A stretch of DNA of 64,000 nt from Mesorhizobium qingshengii (lineage in GTDB: Bacteria > Pseudomonadota > Alphaproteobacteria > Rhizobiales > Rhizobiaceae), in the NCBI RefSeq assembly GCF_900103325.1, contig NZ_FMXM01000005.1, forward strand, positions 248,001 through 312,000, read 5' to 3'. Below the pieces are notes generated by a model. It had not been told where the DNA came from. It ran no database searches and worked only from the letters and a program-made list of their open reading frames with translations. This document shows, one piece after another, positions 16,398 to 25,794 of this stretch. The position numbers and the translations under genes are program-made. Numbering within the stretch: position 1 is the stretch's first letter; every line of letters starts with the position of its first letter.

Positions 16398-17063
16398 ATG
16401 AAAAAGCTCGGACGTTTTCTAGGCCTTCTGTCGATCGTGGCGGTGCTGGCTGCGACGCTGGGCACCTTGGTGCCACGCCCGCTCTGGCCGGCGGCTGCTT
16501 CGAGTGAGGGTAAGCGCCACATCCTGGTTCTGAAGAACCCGATCCACACCGACATCGCCATTCCGGTCGACGATGCCGTGCGCCAGCGCTTCCATTTCCT
16601 GGTCGATGCCGGCGTCCCCGTCGACATCCCCGAGGTGCGCTACATCGTCTTCGGCTGGGGCGGCCGTGCCTTCTATCTGGAAACGCCGACATGGTCGCAG
16701 CTCAAGGTCGTCCCGGTGATGAAGGCGCTGACCCTCGACACATCGGTCATGCATGTCGATGTCGCCGGCGACGTAAGCGAGACGAATGCCGACGTTGCCG
16801 GCTTCGATATCGGCGAGGCGCGTTTTGTGGCACTGCTCGATTTTATCGATGCGAGTTTTCAGCGCGGACCGAAGGGCCCGATCATTGTTCCGGATGCCGC
16901 CTATTCCAGGTTCGACCGCTTCTATGAGGCGAACGGCCGTTTCAACGCGCTGGTTGGCTGCAACACCTGGACGGCGGCGGCCTTGCGCACCGCCGGCCTG
17001 CGCACCGGCTGGTGGAACCCGCTGCCGGCTTCGCTCAGCCTGTCGATGCGGCTGTATAATTAG
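16398..17063 (+). CDS. TIGR02117 / DUF2459 family protein
   Basis: 221-residue protein of unknown function found in many proteobacteria. A hydrophobic N-terminus (residues about 5-27) is a signal peptide or anchor. The body carries family landmarks: HILVLKNPIHTDIAIP, YIVFGWGGRAFYLETPTW, VMHVDV and NALVGCNTWTAAALRTAGLRTGWW, the last with a conserved CNTW that suggests a cysteine-centred fold. The ATG at 16398 starts the hydrophobic segment; the open frame upstream runs through the aapP end and is not coding. Its last 29 bp overlap the convergent FAD monooxygenase gene. Confidence 0.8.
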   Translation: MKKLGRFLGLLSIVAVLAATLGTLVPRPLWPAAASSEGKRHILVLKNPIHTDIAIPVDDAVRQRFHFLVDAGVPVDIPEVRYIVFGWGGRAFYLETPTWSQLKVVPVMKALTLDTSVMHVDVAGDVSETNADVAGFDIGEARFVALLDFIDASFQRGPKGPIIVPDAAYSRFDRFYEANGRFNALVGCNTWTAAALRTAGLRTGWWNPLPASLSLSMRLYN

Positions 17064-18285
17064 TTTGCTGCCAGCCATAGAGCCAGTCGAGATCCATCGC
17101 GAGCTTTTCCGGCGAGCGGATCTTGAGGAACAGGTTGCGGGCGATTGCCACCGGTCCCGCAGCATGCCAGGCGAGGTGGTTGAGGGCGCCGCGCCGGGCG
17201 ACTTTGGCGACGCGCGGCCGCCGCAGATTTTCCCAGACGAGGAGGCCTCGCGCCGGATCGGCGGGAAAGGCGGCAAAGGAGCCGGCAAGCGTCGCCGCAT
17301 CCTCGATCGCCATCGCCGCGCCTTGCGCCGCGAAGGGTGTCATCGCATGCGCCGCATCGCCGATCAGCGCGATGCCGTTTGGCGTTGTCCAGGGCTGCTT
17401 CTGCTCGACCGTATGGAGCGGCCAGGTCAGCCACGGGCCGGCCATTTCCACTAGCTTTACGAGACCTGGCGCGGTGCCGCGCATTGCGGCGGCGAGGATG
17501 CCGGGATCGGCATGGCCGGACCAGCCCTCGGCGATACGCTCGCCCCTGGTGAAGGCGACGAGGTTGAAGGCGTCGCCCTTGCTGACGGGATAGGCGACCA
17601 TATGGAAGCCAGGATGCAGAAAGGTCGTCACACAATCGACAGCCCCGATCGCGGCAAAGGCTTGCCCGGCGGCGCTGTCGACCGCGACGGTGGTGCGCCA
17701 GGCCAGCTCACCGGAAAAACGGCTTCTTGGCGATGCCGCTCCCCTGGTCGAATCGACACGCGCGCGCACCGACGACCAGACGCCATCGGCGCCGACCAGC
17801 AGGGAGCCTTCCACTTCGATAGTCTTGCCGTCGATCTCGACACTCACCGTGACGCCATGGGTCCCGATGGCAATGCTGGCGACGCGCGCGCCAGTGGTGA
17901 GATGGATATTCGGCAGCTCGGCAACGCGCGCCATCAGCACCGCCTGCAGGTCGGCGCGGTGAGCCACGAGGTAGGGCGCCCGCCAGCGCGCTTCAGCGGT
18001 CTGTCCAAGTGGCACGCGCGCCAGTTCACGCAACGTCGCTGCGTCCTTCAGCACCACCGCTTCCGGCCGCACCGCTGTTGGCAGCAGCCGGTCGAGCACG
18101 CCGAGCTGGCGAAGGATGTGTGTTGCATTGGGAGAAAGCTGGAGGCCGGCGCCTACCGCGTCCATGCGCTGCGCCTGTTCGAACACTTGCACGGGGTAGC
18201 CGTGTTCGGCGAAGGCCAGCGCCGCGGTCAACCCGGCGATGCCCGCCCCGGCGATGATGACTTGCCGGGAGCGCATGTCGTCCAT
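17035..18285 (-). CDS. FAD-dependent aromatic-ring monooxygenase (salicylate hydroxylase-like)
   Basis: 416-residue flavoprotein of group A monooxygenases. It has the N-terminal Rossmann motif GAGIAG (13-18), the DG motif GADGVWSSVRARV, and the GD motif GIALIGDAAHAMTPFAAQGA. It probably hydroxylates an aromatic or related ring using NAD(P)H and O2; substrate unknown. Two starts are possible, ATG at 18285 and 18276. The gene follows the zinc-finger gene by 20 bp on the same strand and is likely cotranscribed. The 3' end overlaps the convergent TIGR02117 gene. Confidence 0.88.
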   Translation of the reverse strand: MDDMRSRQVIIAGAGIAGLTAALAFAEHGYPVQVFEQAQRMDAVGAGLQLSPNATHILRQLGVLDRLLPTAVRPEAVVLKDAATLRELARVPLGQTAEARWRAPYLVAHRADLQAVLMARVAELPNIHLTTGARVASIAIGTHGVTVSVEIDGKTIEVEGSLLVGADGVWSSVRARVDSTRGAASPRSRFSGELAWRTTVAVDSAAGQAFAAIGAVDCVTTFLHPGFHMVAYPVSKGDAFNLVAFTRGERIAEGWSGHADPGILAAAMRGTAPGLVKLVEMAGPWLTWPLHTVEQKQPWTTPNGIALIGDAAHAMTPFAAQGAAMAIEDAATLAGSFAAFPADPARGLLVWENLRRPRVAKVARRGALNHLAWHAAGPVAIARNLFLKIRSPEKLAMDLDWLYGWQQTNYTAASTG

Positions 18286-18305
18286 TTGCAGCCGGTCGCT
18301 GGAGA

Positions 18306-18551
18306 TCAGGCGGCCTGGTCGATGTAGATGCAGCCAGCCGGCTGCGTTTCCGTCGCCTTCAGCTTTGGCGAATAGCGGTAGAGCGTCGAGCAATAGGGGC
18401 AGACTTTTTCATTGTCGTCGCCCATGTCGAGAAACACATGCGGGTGGTCGAAAGGCGGGTTGGCGCCCGTGCACATGAATTCCTTGACGCCGATGTCGAT
18501 CGCCGGGTGGCCCGCATCGTTCTGAAAATGGGGAATGGAACCGCCTGCCAT
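18306..18551 (-). CDS. zf-CHCC zinc-finger protein (NDUFS6-like)
   Basis: 81-residue protein of the zf-CHCC family, related to the zinc-binding accessory subunit of mitochondrial complex I. The zinc ligands are probably C27, H36 or H38, C51 and C54 (EFMCTG...DHPHVF...VCPYCSTLY). Two ATGs lie 6 bp apart: AAGGAG directly abuts the first (18557) but sits at good distance from the second (18551), so I chose the latter. It is upstream of the FAD monooxygenase gene. In bacteria its exact role is not settled. Confidence 0.87.
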   Translation of the reverse strand: MAGGSIPHFQNDAGHPAIDIGVKEFMCTGANPPFDHPHVFLDMGDDNEKVCPYCSTLYRYSPKLKATETQPAGCIYIDQAA

Positions 18552-18652
18552 CGTCATCTCCTTAACGCAGTCTGATCTGCATCTGGATCATATCAGGTCT
18601 CTTTGCAAGATCGATGAAATGAAACTGTCGCAAAAGCCTGTCAGAGGATAAG

Positions 18653-18674
18653 TTAAGCCGGTTAACCGGCTTAA
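18653..18674. promoter_or_regulatory. 22-bp perfect palindrome upstream of ppk
   Basis: Perfect dyad centred on GTTAAC with TTAAGCCG half-sites, ending 21 bp before the ppk ATG. It could be an operator or, if transcribed, a leader hairpin beside the ribosome site (AGGAACC). Confidence 0.6.
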
Positions 18675-18695
18675 GGCGCGGGAAGAGCAGGAACC

Positions 18696-20897
18696 ATGAA
18701 CGAACTGAAGCCGGTGCAGAGCGAATTCATCAATGTCGAGGCAGCGAGCCCGGAGGGCGGCAATCCCGACCGTTTCGTCAATCGCGAGTTTTCCTGGTTG
18801 CAGTTCAACCGGCGCGTTCTCGAGGAATCGCTGAACACCCATCATCCGCTGCTGGAGCGCGTCCGCTTCCTGTCGATCTCGGCCGCCAATCTCGACGAGT
18901 TTTTCATGGTGCGCGTCGCCGGTCTCGCCGGCCAGGTGCGCGAGGGCATCGTGCTGAAGAGCCCCGACGGACGCACCCCCGAGCAGCAGCTCGAACAGCT
19001 GCTGCGTGAGGTCGAGCGGCTGCAGGAAGATCAGCAGAAGAGCCTTTCGGCCCTTACCGTGCTGCTCAACAAGGAAGGCATTGAAAGCATCACCCGCGAT
19101 GCGCTGACCAAGGACGAAAAGATCTGGCTGGAAGACCATTTCCAGGAACAGGTGTTTCCGGTGCTCACCCCGCTGTCGATCGACCCGGCGCATCCGTTCC
19201 CGTTCATCCCCAATCTCGGCTTCTCGATGGCGCTGCAGCTGCGCCATCGCAAGAACGGCGAGGAGATGAGCGCACTTCTGCGCCTGCCGGTGGCGCTGAA
19301 GCGTTTCATCCGTTTGCCGGACCGCAAGCGCCATGTCCGCTTCATTCCGCTGGAAGAGGCGGTCGGCCTTTACATCGGCAAGCTGTTCCCTGGCTATGAG
19401 GTCAAGGGCTCCGGTACGTTCCGCATCATCCGAGACAGCGATATCGAGGTTGAGGAGGAGTCCGAGGATCTGGTGCGCCTGTTCGAGACGGCGCTGAAGC
19501 GCCGCCGCCGTGGTTCGGTGATCCGCATTGAATTCGACAGGCTGATGCCGTCGGAACTACGCGACTTCGTCGCCGGTGAGCTGGGCGTCTCGTCGAGCCG
19601 CATCAGCGTCCTGACCGGCCCGCTGGCGCTCAGCCAGATATCCGAGATCGTCGCTGTCCCCCGCGATGACCTGAAATTCACGCCCTACAATCCGCGCTTT
19701 CCCGAACGCATCCGCGAGCATGGCGGCGATTGCTTCGCAGCCATCCGCGAGAAGGACATCATCGTCCACCACCCCTATGAATCCTTCGATGTGGTGGTGC
19801 AGTTCCTGCGCCAGGCGATGGCCGATCCCGAAGTGGTGGCGATCAAGCAGACGCTTTACCGCACCTCCAACGACAGCCCGATCGTGCGTGCGCTGGTCGA
19901 CGCGGCCGAGGCCGGCAAGTCGGTGACGGCGCTGGTCGAGCTCAAGGCACGTTTCGACGAGGAAGCCAACATCCGCTGGGCGCGCGACCTGGAGCGGGCC
20001 GGCGTGCAGGTCGTGTTCGGTTTCCTCGAACTGAAGACACATGCGAAAATGTCGCTGGTGGTGCGGCGCGAGGACGGCAAGCTGCGCAACTACGTGCATC
20101 TCGGCACCGGCAATTACCATCCGGTGACCGCGCGCATCTACACCGACCTGTCCTTCTTCACCACCGATCCGACGATTGCCCGCGATGTCGCCCAGCTCTT
20201 CAATTTCATCACCGGCTATGCCGAGCCGACGGATGAAATGCGGTTGGCGATCTCGCCGTTCACGCTGAGAAGCCGCATTCTCAAGCACATTTCCGATGAG
20301 GTCGCCCACGCGCTGGAGGGAAGGCCGGCGCGCATCTGGATGAAGATGAATGCCCTCGTCGACCCGATCATCATCGATGCGCTCTATGATGCCAGCCGCG
20401 CCGGCGTCGAGATCGACCTTGTCGTGCGCGGCATCTGCTGCCTGCGGCCTCAGGTGCCGGGCCTGTCGGAAAACATCAGGGTGAAGTCGATCGTCGGTCG
20501 TTTCCTCGAACACAGCCGCATCTATTGCTTCGGCAATGGCCATGGCCTGCCCTCGGACGAGGCGATCGTCTACATCTCTTCGGCCGACCTCATGCCGCGC
20601 AACCTCGACCGCCGTGTCGAGACCATGGTGCCGATCACCAATCCAACTGTGCATGAACAGGTCCTTGGCCAGATCATGCTGGGCAACATCATGGACAATC
20701 AGCAAAGTTTCGACGTATTGGCTGATGGAACCTCCCGGCGCGTGGTGCTGGAGGAGGGTGAGGAACCGTTCAACGCGCAGGAATATTTCATGACCAATCC
20801 TAGCCTGTCCGGACGGGGTGATGCGCTGAAGTCGCATGCGCCCAAGCGCATTGCGCAGTTCAAGCGTCGCAAGAAGAACGCCGCAGCGTCCAGTTGA
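18696..20897 (+). CDS. ppk1: Polyphosphate kinase 1
   Basis: 733-residue enzyme that polymerises the gamma-phosphate of ATP into polyphosphate. The N domain begins with the standard [17 protein letters not shown], followed by [17 protein letters not shown]. The PLD-like catalytic domains contain the phosphorylated histidine in [18 protein letters not shown] sequence (here [10 protein letters not shown]) and the second motif [10 protein letters not shown]. Length is typical (about 690-740). The start ATG at 18696 follows AGGAACC. The stop overlaps the ATG of the exopolyphosphatase gene by one base, so synthesis and breakdown of polyphosphate are encoded in one operon. Confidence 0.95.
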   Translation: MNELKPVQSEFINVEAASPEGGNPDRFVNREFSWLQFNRRVLEESLNTHHPLLERVRFLSISAANLDEFFMVRVAGLAGQVREGIVLKSPDGRTPEQQLEQLLREVERLQEDQQKSLSALTVLLNKEGIESITRDALTKDEKIWLEDHFQEQVFPVLTPLSIDPAHPFPFIPNLGFSMALQLRHRKNGEEMSALLRLPVALKRFIRLPDRKRHVRFIPLEEAVGLYIGKLFPGYEVKGSGTFRIIRDSDIEVEEESEDLVRLFETALKRRRRGSVIRIEFDRLMPSELRDFVAGELGVSSSRISVLTGPLALSQISEIVAVPRDDLKFTPYNPRFPERIREHGGDCFAAIREKDIIVHHPYESFDVVVQFLRQAMADPEVVAIKQTLYRTSNDSPIVRALVDAAEAGKSVTALVELKARFDEEANIRWARDLERAGVQVVFGFLELKTHAKMSLVVRREDGKLRNYVHLGTGNYHPVTARIYTDLSFFTTDPTIARDVAQLFNFITGYAEPTDEMRLAISPFTLRSRILKHISDEVAHALEGRPARIWMKMNALVDPIIIDALYDASRAGVEIDLVVRGICCLRPQVPGLSENIRVKSIVGRFLEHSRIYCFGNGHGLPSDEAIVYISSADLMPRNLDRRVETMVPITNPTVHEQVLGQIMLGNIMDNQQSFDVLADGTSRRVVLEEGEEPFNAQEYFMTNPSLSGRGDALKSHAPKRIAQFKRRKKNAAASS

Positions 20898-22432
20898 TGC
20901 TGTCTGATTCCCAGGGCCGGCTGCAGGACCGCCGACCGCTGTCCATCATCGACATCGGGTCGAATTCGATCCGTCTCGTCGTCTATGAGGGGCTGGCGCG
21001 CTCGCCGACCATGCTGTTCAACGAAAAGATGCTGGCTGGTCTTGGCCGCGGCATCGTTTCGACCGGCAAACTCGACCCCGAGGCGGTGACACGCTCGATG
21101 GAAGAGTTCCGCCGCTTTCGCGCGCTCTCCGAGCAGGCGGGCGCCGAGCATATGTATGTGCTGGCGACCGCCGCCGCCCGCGAAGCGGTCAACGGTCCCG
21201 ATTTTATCCACCGCGCCGAGGAGGTGCTGAAGACCGAGATCCGGGTCATCAGCGGGCGTCAGGAAGCTTACTATTCAGCCCTCGGCGTCATTTCAGGCTT
21301 CCATCCTGCCAATGGCATCGCCGGCGATCTGGGCGGCGGCAGTCTCGAACTGGTCGACGTCAACGGTGAAGCGATCGGCGACGGCATAACGCTGCCGCTG
21401 GGTGGCCTGCGCCTGCAGGACATGGCGAAGAACTCGCTGGCCCAGGCAGCGAAGATCGCGCGCGACGAACTGGCGCGGGCCAAGCTGTTGAAAGGCGGGC
21501 AGGGCCGGCCCTTCTACGCCGTCGGCGGCACCTGGCGAAATCTCGCCCGGCTGCACATGGAAATGACCAACTATCCGCTCGGCGTCATGCACCATTACGA
21601 GATCAGCGCCGACAGTGCCACGAACTTCCTGAAACAGGTGGCCAAAGCCGAAATCGAGAAGGTCAAGGGCATCGAGGGCGTCTCCAAGAACCGCCGTTCA
21701 CTGCTGCCGTATGGCGCCATCGTGCTGCAGGAGATCATGACGGCGATGCAGCCGTCGAAGATCATCGTTTCGGCACTCGGTGTGCGCGAAGGCTTTCTCT
21801 ATTCGCTGCTCGACGAGGCCGAGCAGAAGGCCGATCCGTTGATCTCGGCCGCCGAGGAACTTGCCGTGCTGCGCTCGCGCTCGGTCCACCATGCGCACGA
21901 GCTGGTCGAATGGACCGGCAAGGCCTTTGCCGCCTTCGGCATCGACGAGACGGAGGATGAGGCGCGCTACCGCCACGCAGCCGCATTGCTGGCCGACATC
22001 GGCTGGCGCGCGCATCCCGAATATCGTGGCAAGCAATCGCTCAACATCATTGCGCATGCGTCCTTCTTCGGTGTCGACCATCCTGGCCGCGCCTTCCTGG
22101 CGCTGGCCAATGCCTATCGTCACGACGGCATCTTCAACGAATCCATCGCCCCCGAAATCAAGGCGCTGGCGACGCCGCGCTATCTGGAGCGGGCTCGCGT
22201 GCTGGCGGCGATGATGCGCGTCGTCTATCTGCTGACGGCGTCGATGCCCGGCATCATGCCCAGGCTGAAATGGGAGCAGCGCGCCAACGGCGTGCTGGCG
22301 CTGGTGTTGCCGGCGTCGCTGGCCGATCTCTATGGCGAGCGGCCGGCCGGCCGGCTGGCGCAGCTGGCGCGGATCACCAGCCGCAGGCTGGTGCTGGCCG
22401 TCGAGGGTGGGCCGAGCGTTTCGGTGAAATAA
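20897..22432 (+). CDS. ppx: Exopolyphosphatase / Ppx-GppA phosphatase
   Basis: 511-residue member of the ASKHA phosphatase fold, removing terminal phosphates from polyphosphate (or pppGpp). The phosphate-1 motif is IDIGSNSIRLVVYE near the N-terminus and phosphate-2 is GDLGGGSLELVDV. A C-terminal HD-like helical domain is present (HAHELVEW..., HAAALLADIGWRAHPEYRG). The ATG at 20897 shares a base with the ppk TGA, so translation is coupled; a TTG just upstream is less likely. Whether it prefers polyphosphate or pppGpp is not resolvable by eye. Confidence 0.92.
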   Translation: MLSDSQGRLQDRRPLSIIDIGSNSIRLVVYEGLARSPTMLFNEKMLAGLGRGIVSTGKLDPEAVTRSMEEFRRFRALSEQAGAEHMYVLATAAAREAVNGPDFIHRAEEVLKTEIRVISGRQEAYYSALGVISGFHPANGIAGDLGGGSLELVDVNGEAIGDGITLPLGGLRLQDMAKNSLAQAAKIARDELARAKLLKGGQGRPFYAVGGTWRNLARLHMEMTNYPLGVMHHYEISADSATNFLKQVAKAEIEKVKGIEGVSKNRRSLLPYGAIVLQEIMTAMQPSKIIVSALGVREGFLYSLLDEAEQKADPLISAAEELAVLRSRSVHHAHELVEWTGKAFAAFGIDETEDEARYRHAAALLADIGWRAHPEYRGKQSLNIIAHASFFGVDHPGRAFLALANAYRHDGIFNESIAPEIKALATPRYLERARVLAAMMRVVYLLTASMPGIMPRLKWEQRANGVLALVLPASLADLYGERPAGRLAQLARITSRRLVLAVEGGPSVSVK

Positions 22433-22435
22433 GCC

Positions 22436-22840
22436 TTACGCCGAAGCGCGGCCATCGGCCGACCAGGCGCCGGCGCCGGCCATTGCCAGCGCCAGGAAAC
22501 CGCCTGATATGGCGATGTCCTTCATCAGCATCTGCGAGTGCAGGAAGGCGAGCATCGCATCACCGCCACCCTGGCCGTAATGGCCGATGAAGCCGGCGAC
22601 GATGCAGAAGGCGGCGAGCAGAAGCGCCGCGATCCGGGTCTGGAAACCGACCAGGATGAGCAGCCCGGCGATCAGCTCGAAAAAGCCCGTGCCCCAGGCG
22701 GCGAGCGTCGGCAGCGGCAGGCCGAGGCTGGCGAAATAGCCCGTCGTGCCGGCAATGTCGGACAGCGCCTGGAAGCCGGAAGGCACGAAAAGGGCGGCGA
22801 GCAGCAGGCGGGAAAGCAGAAGCAGGGCGTTGCGGGGCAC
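22436..22840 (-). CDS. DoxX family membrane protein
   Basis: 134-residue protein with four membrane segments. The DoxX signature is visible: LSRLLLAALFVPSGFQAL, then GFFELIAGLLILVGFQTRIAALLLAAF. Start choice: an ideal Shine-Dalgarno GGAGGTGA lies 5 bp before the GTG at 22840, while the upstream in-frame GTG at 22849 overlaps it, so 22840 is preferred. DoxX proteins are of uncertain function; some are linked to thiosulfate:quinone chemistry or redox homeostasis. A second DoxX gene lies just upstream on the same strand, and the ppx gene converges on it with a 3-bp gap. Confidence 0.85.
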   Translation of the reverse strand: MPRNALLLLSRLLLAALFVPSGFQALSDIAGTTGYFASLGLPLPTLAAWGTGFFELIAGLLILVGFQTRIAALLLAAFCIVAGFIGHYGQGGGDAMLAFLHSQMLMKDIAISGGFLALAMAGAGAWSADGRASA

Positions 22841-22973
22841 GGTTATCACCTCCGATGTCGATCAGGCAGGGCCGATCGGCCGACTGCTCGCCTCGACGGC
22901 TTGATTCTACCAGCAATGCGGTCGCAAATCCCGCCCGGCGGATCGAGACGTGTGGGCCTGTGCATCGACAACG

Positions 22974-23005
22974 AAAAAGCGGCGCGGAAAATTCCGCGCC
23001 GCCTT
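22974..23005 (-). terminator. Terminator of the second DoxX gene
   Basis: Minus-strand hairpin with 11-bp arms (GCGGCGCGGAA/TTCCGCGCCGC) followed by TTTTT, 26 bp past the stop at 23031; the opposite side has only three T residues. Confidence 0.8.
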
Positions 23006-23030
23006 TGTTTCAGGTGTCTGAAGGTGTTGT

Positions 23031-23453
23031 TCAGCCGCGCTTGGCGTCGACCGAATAGGCGCCGGCGCCGAGCACTGCCAGGAGCAGGAAACCGCCGGTA
23101 AGGCCGAGGTTCTTCTGCAGCATCAGCATCTGCATCTGGTCGGCGAAGTTGAGGTGCGCGACCGCCGTGGCGGCCAGCGTGAAGATGGCGAGTACGATCG
23201 CCACGATGCGGGTCTGGAAGCCGACAAGGATGGCGAGGCCACCGAAGAATTCAAGCAGGCCGGAGCCAACGGCAGCCGCCGTCGGCAGCGGCAGCCCGAT
23301 GCTACCGAACCACTGGGCGGTGGCCGAGATCGCGGTCAGCTTGGCGAAGCCCGACAGGATGAAAAGGATCGACAAAAGGATGCGACCGACGAGGATCGCG
23401 GTGGAGGCATTGGAAGCGGTGCCGGAACCGGCAACGGAAGTGTTGGTGGACAT
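23031..23453 (-). CDS. DoxX family membrane protein (paralogue of 22436-22840)
   Basis: 140-residue four-helix membrane protein. It shares with its neighbour the pattern ILSILFILSGFAKL and GLLEFFGGLAILVGFQTRIVAIVLAIFT and the C-terminal GGFLLLAVLGAGAYSVDA. The ATG at 23453 is preceded by GGAGAG; the frame runs open upstream without support. It has its own terminator, so the two DoxX genes are a tandem duplication rather than a tight operon. Confidence 0.86.
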   Translation of the reverse strand: MSTNTSVAGSGTASNASTAILVGRILLSILFILSGFAKLTAISATAQWFGSIGLPLPTAAAVGSGLLEFFGGLAILVGFQTRIVAIVLAIFTLAATAVAHLNFADQMQMLMLQKNLGLTGGFLLLAVLGAGAYSVDAKRG

Positions 23454-23633
23454 GGTGACTCTCTCCGGGAAGGATTGCGATACCTCCCCACATAGAGCAG
23501 GCAGACTGTTCACCAAAGCTGCCAAGCTGGCGACACATTGTTCACAGCGCTTACATTTCGGTGATCTAGCGACCTGCGCAAAATTCGCGTCGGGTCAGGT
23601 CGCGCTGGGAGTAAATCTTCCCGTCGCGAAATG

Positions 23634-25031
23634 TTATCCCGGGTGCGTCATGTCCTCCGGCCGCACCAGCCGATCGTAGTCGGCTTCGCTGACCAGCCCG
23701 GTGGCCAGCGCTTCCTCGCGCAGCGTCGTGCCGTTCTTGTGCGCGGTCTTGGCGATCTTGGCGGCGTTGTCGTAGCCGATTGTCGGGGCGAGAGCCGTCA
23801 CCAGCATCAGCGAGCGGTCGAGTGCCGCCTTGATGTTGTCCTCGCGCGCCTCGATGCCGACGACGCAGTTGTCGGTGAAGGAGACCGAAGCGTCGGCGAG
23901 CAACTGCACAGACTGCAGGAAATTGTAGGCCATCAGCGGGTTGTAGACGTTGAGCTCGAAATGGCCCTGGCTGCCGGCGAAGGTGAGTGCTGCATTGTTG
24001 CCGAACACCTGCACGCAGACCTGCGTCATCGCCTCGCACTGGGTCGGATTGACCTTGCCCGGCATGATCGAGGAGCCCGGCTCGTTTTCCGGCAGCGACA
24101 GTTCGCCGAGGCCCGAACGCGGACCGGAGCCGAGGAACCGGATGTCGTTGGCGATCTTGAAGAGCGCCGCCGCGGCCGCGTTGATGGCGCCGTGCGAGAA
24201 CACCATCGAATCGTGGGCGGCGAGCGCCTCGAACTTGTTCGGCGCCGTGACGAAGGCGATGCCGGTAATGGCGGCGATACGGTCCGCCACCCTTTCGGCG
24301 AAGCCGACGGGCGCATTGAGGCCGGTGCCGACGGCGGTGCCGCCCTGCGCCAGTTCCTGCAGGCCGGGCAGCGTCATCTCGATGCGCTTGATCGATGAGG
24401 CGACCTGCGCCGCATAGCCCGAGAATTCCTGGCCCAGCGTCAGCGGCGTGGCGTCCTGCGTGTGCGTGCGGCCGATCTTGATGATGTGGGCGAAGGCCCT
24501 GGCCTTGGCGTCCAGCGCCTTGTGCAGATGCTTCAGCGCCGGCAAGAGGTCGTGCACGATGCGCTCGGCACAGGCGATATGCATGGCCGTCGGATAAGTA
24601 TCGTTCGACGACTGGCTCATATTGACGTGGTCGTTGGGGTGCACCGGCTTCTTCGAGCCCATGACGCCGCTCAGCATCTCGATCGCCCGGTTGGAGATCA
24701 CCTCATTGGCGTTCATGTTGGACTGCGTGCCCGAGCCGGTCTGCCAGACCACCAGCGGGAAATGCTCGTTGAGCTTGCCGTCGATCACCTCTTGCGCCGC
24801 CTCGACGATCGCCTTGCCGATCGCGGGATCGAGCCGCTTCAACTCCATATTGGCTTCGGCCGCCGCCCGCTTGACGATGCCAAGCGCGCGCACGATCGAT
24901 GCCGGCTGCTTTTCCCAGCCAATCTTGAAGTTGCCGAGGGAACGCTGCGCCTGCGCGCCCCAATAACGGTCGGCAGCGACCTCGATGGGACCGAACGTAT
25001 CGGTTTCGGTTCTGGTCTTTGGCGTGCTCAC
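23634..25031 (-). CDS. fumC: Fumarate hydratase class II
   Basis: 465-residue TCA-cycle enzyme converting fumarate to malate, iron-free class II. The superfamily signature [17 protein letters not shown] is intact with the catalytic serine; the substrate motifs [19 protein letters not shown] and [13 protein letters not shown] are present. GTG at 25031 with AAGGAGAAAGCC upstream fits the family N-terminus ([13 protein letters not shown]); the frame extends upstream without a ribosome site. It stands alone. Very secure call. Confidence 0.95.
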   Translation of the reverse strand: MSTPKTRTETDTFGPIEVAADRYWGAQAQRSLGNFKIGWEKQPASIVRALGIVKRAAAEANMELKRLDPAIGKAIVEAAQEVIDGKLNEHFPLVVWQTGSGTQSNMNANEVISNRAIEMLSGVMGSKKPVHPNDHVNMSQSSNDTYPTAMHIACAERIVHDLLPALKHLHKALDAKARAFAHIIKIGRTHTQDATPLTLGQEFSGYAAQVASSIKRIEMTLPGLQELAQGGTAVGTGLNAPVGFAERVADRIAAITGIAFVTAPNKFEALAAHDSMVFSHGAINAAAAALFKIANDIRFLGSGPRSGLGELSLPENEPGSSIMPGKVNPTQCEAMTQVCVQVFGNNAALTFAGSQGHFELNVYNPLMAYNFLQSVQLLADASVSFTDNCVVGIEAREDNIKAALDRSLMLVTALAPTIGYDNAAKIAKTAHKNGTTLREEALATGLVSEADYDRLVRPEDMTHPG

Positions 25032-25130
25032 GGCTTTCTCCTTGTCGAAGTCGGCAACGGCGTATCGCGTTGCACAAACGGCTTCAAGCGGAGATTTCGG
25101 GCGCAAATGATGCAAATCGGTTGAACGCCT

Positions 25131-25160
25131 CCACCTTCTCCCGCAAGGGAGAAGGGAAGG
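25131..25160. repeat. Rhizobial intergenic palindrome
   Basis: CCTTCTCCC-GCAA-GGGAGAAGG, a 9-bp perfect stem with a GNRA-type loop. This sequence class is scattered between genes of Mesorhizobium and relatives. Here it lies between fumC and the cupin gene and may act as the cupin terminator. Confidence 0.6.
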
Positions 25161-25198
25161 CGCGTCGACTTGCCGAAGTGAATGCCCTGAACGGCCAG

Positions 25199-25678
25199 TC
25201 AGGCAAGCGGTGGGCCAACAATGTCGATACCATTTCTTGCGCAGAGCTGCACCAATGCCGCGATGATTTCCGGCGTCGGTTCCATTTGCGGCGGTAGCTC
25301 CGGCTGCTCGGCGGGGCGGCCCGCCTGGCGCAGGAGCGTTTCGAAATCCGCACCGCGCGTGACGGTCAGGGTACTCGCGCCTTCGCGCGACTCGACCCTG
25401 TAGGTGTGCGGCAGGCCTTTCGGCGCAATGACGGTTTCGCCGGCGTCCGCAATGCGTTCGTGGCCGTCGATCTGAAAGCGCAATCTCCCCTCCAGGACGT
25501 GAAACACTTCGTCTTCGCGGCGATGCACATGCAGCGGCGGAGAGTCGCCATACGGCATGCGATGTTCGACGACGCAGATGCCATCCTCTCCCGCGGCCGA
25601 TGAGATGTGGATCGCTACGAGCGTGTTGTTGAACCAGAAGAGTTCCTTGCCTGTGATCGTGCCAGGGGTCATTGTCAT
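25199..25678 (-). CDS. Cupin domain protein
   Basis: 159-residue single-domain cupin. Metal-binding motif 1 is [18 protein letters not shown] (two histidines, glutamate) and motif 2 ends with GLPHTYRV, giving a 3-His/1-Glu site. The ATG at 25678 has AGGAGC upstream. Small cupins of this type may be dioxygenases, isomerases or sensors; the substrate is unknown. It is divergent from the LysR gene at 25795, which probably regulates it from the 116-bp shared intergenic region. Confidence 0.82.
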   Translation of the reverse strand: MTMTPGTITGKELFWFNNTLVAIHISSAAGEDGICVVEHRMPYGDSPPLHVHRREDEVFHVLEGRLRFQIDGHERIADAGETVIAPKGLPHTYRVESREGASTLTVTRGADFETLLRQAGRPAEQPELPPQMEPTPEIIAALVQLCARNGIDIVGPPLA

Positions 25679-25794
25679 TGGTCTATGCTCCTATTTCCTA
25701 TTGTTGCCTGTGCCGGCTGTGCGGCGCCGGTGACGACCTAACCAAGGACATGCCGGGACGGAAATCGAATGATCGTATGGGGCGAATTGATGCG

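Noticed and set aside
19557..20837. 426-codon minus-strand frame opposite ppk
   Set aside because: Shadow frame; ppk is unambiguous on the plus strand.
22436..23453. Tandem DoxX genes as a novel two-component membrane complex
   Set aside because: They are close paralogues with separate ribosome sites and a terminator between them; simple duplication explains them.
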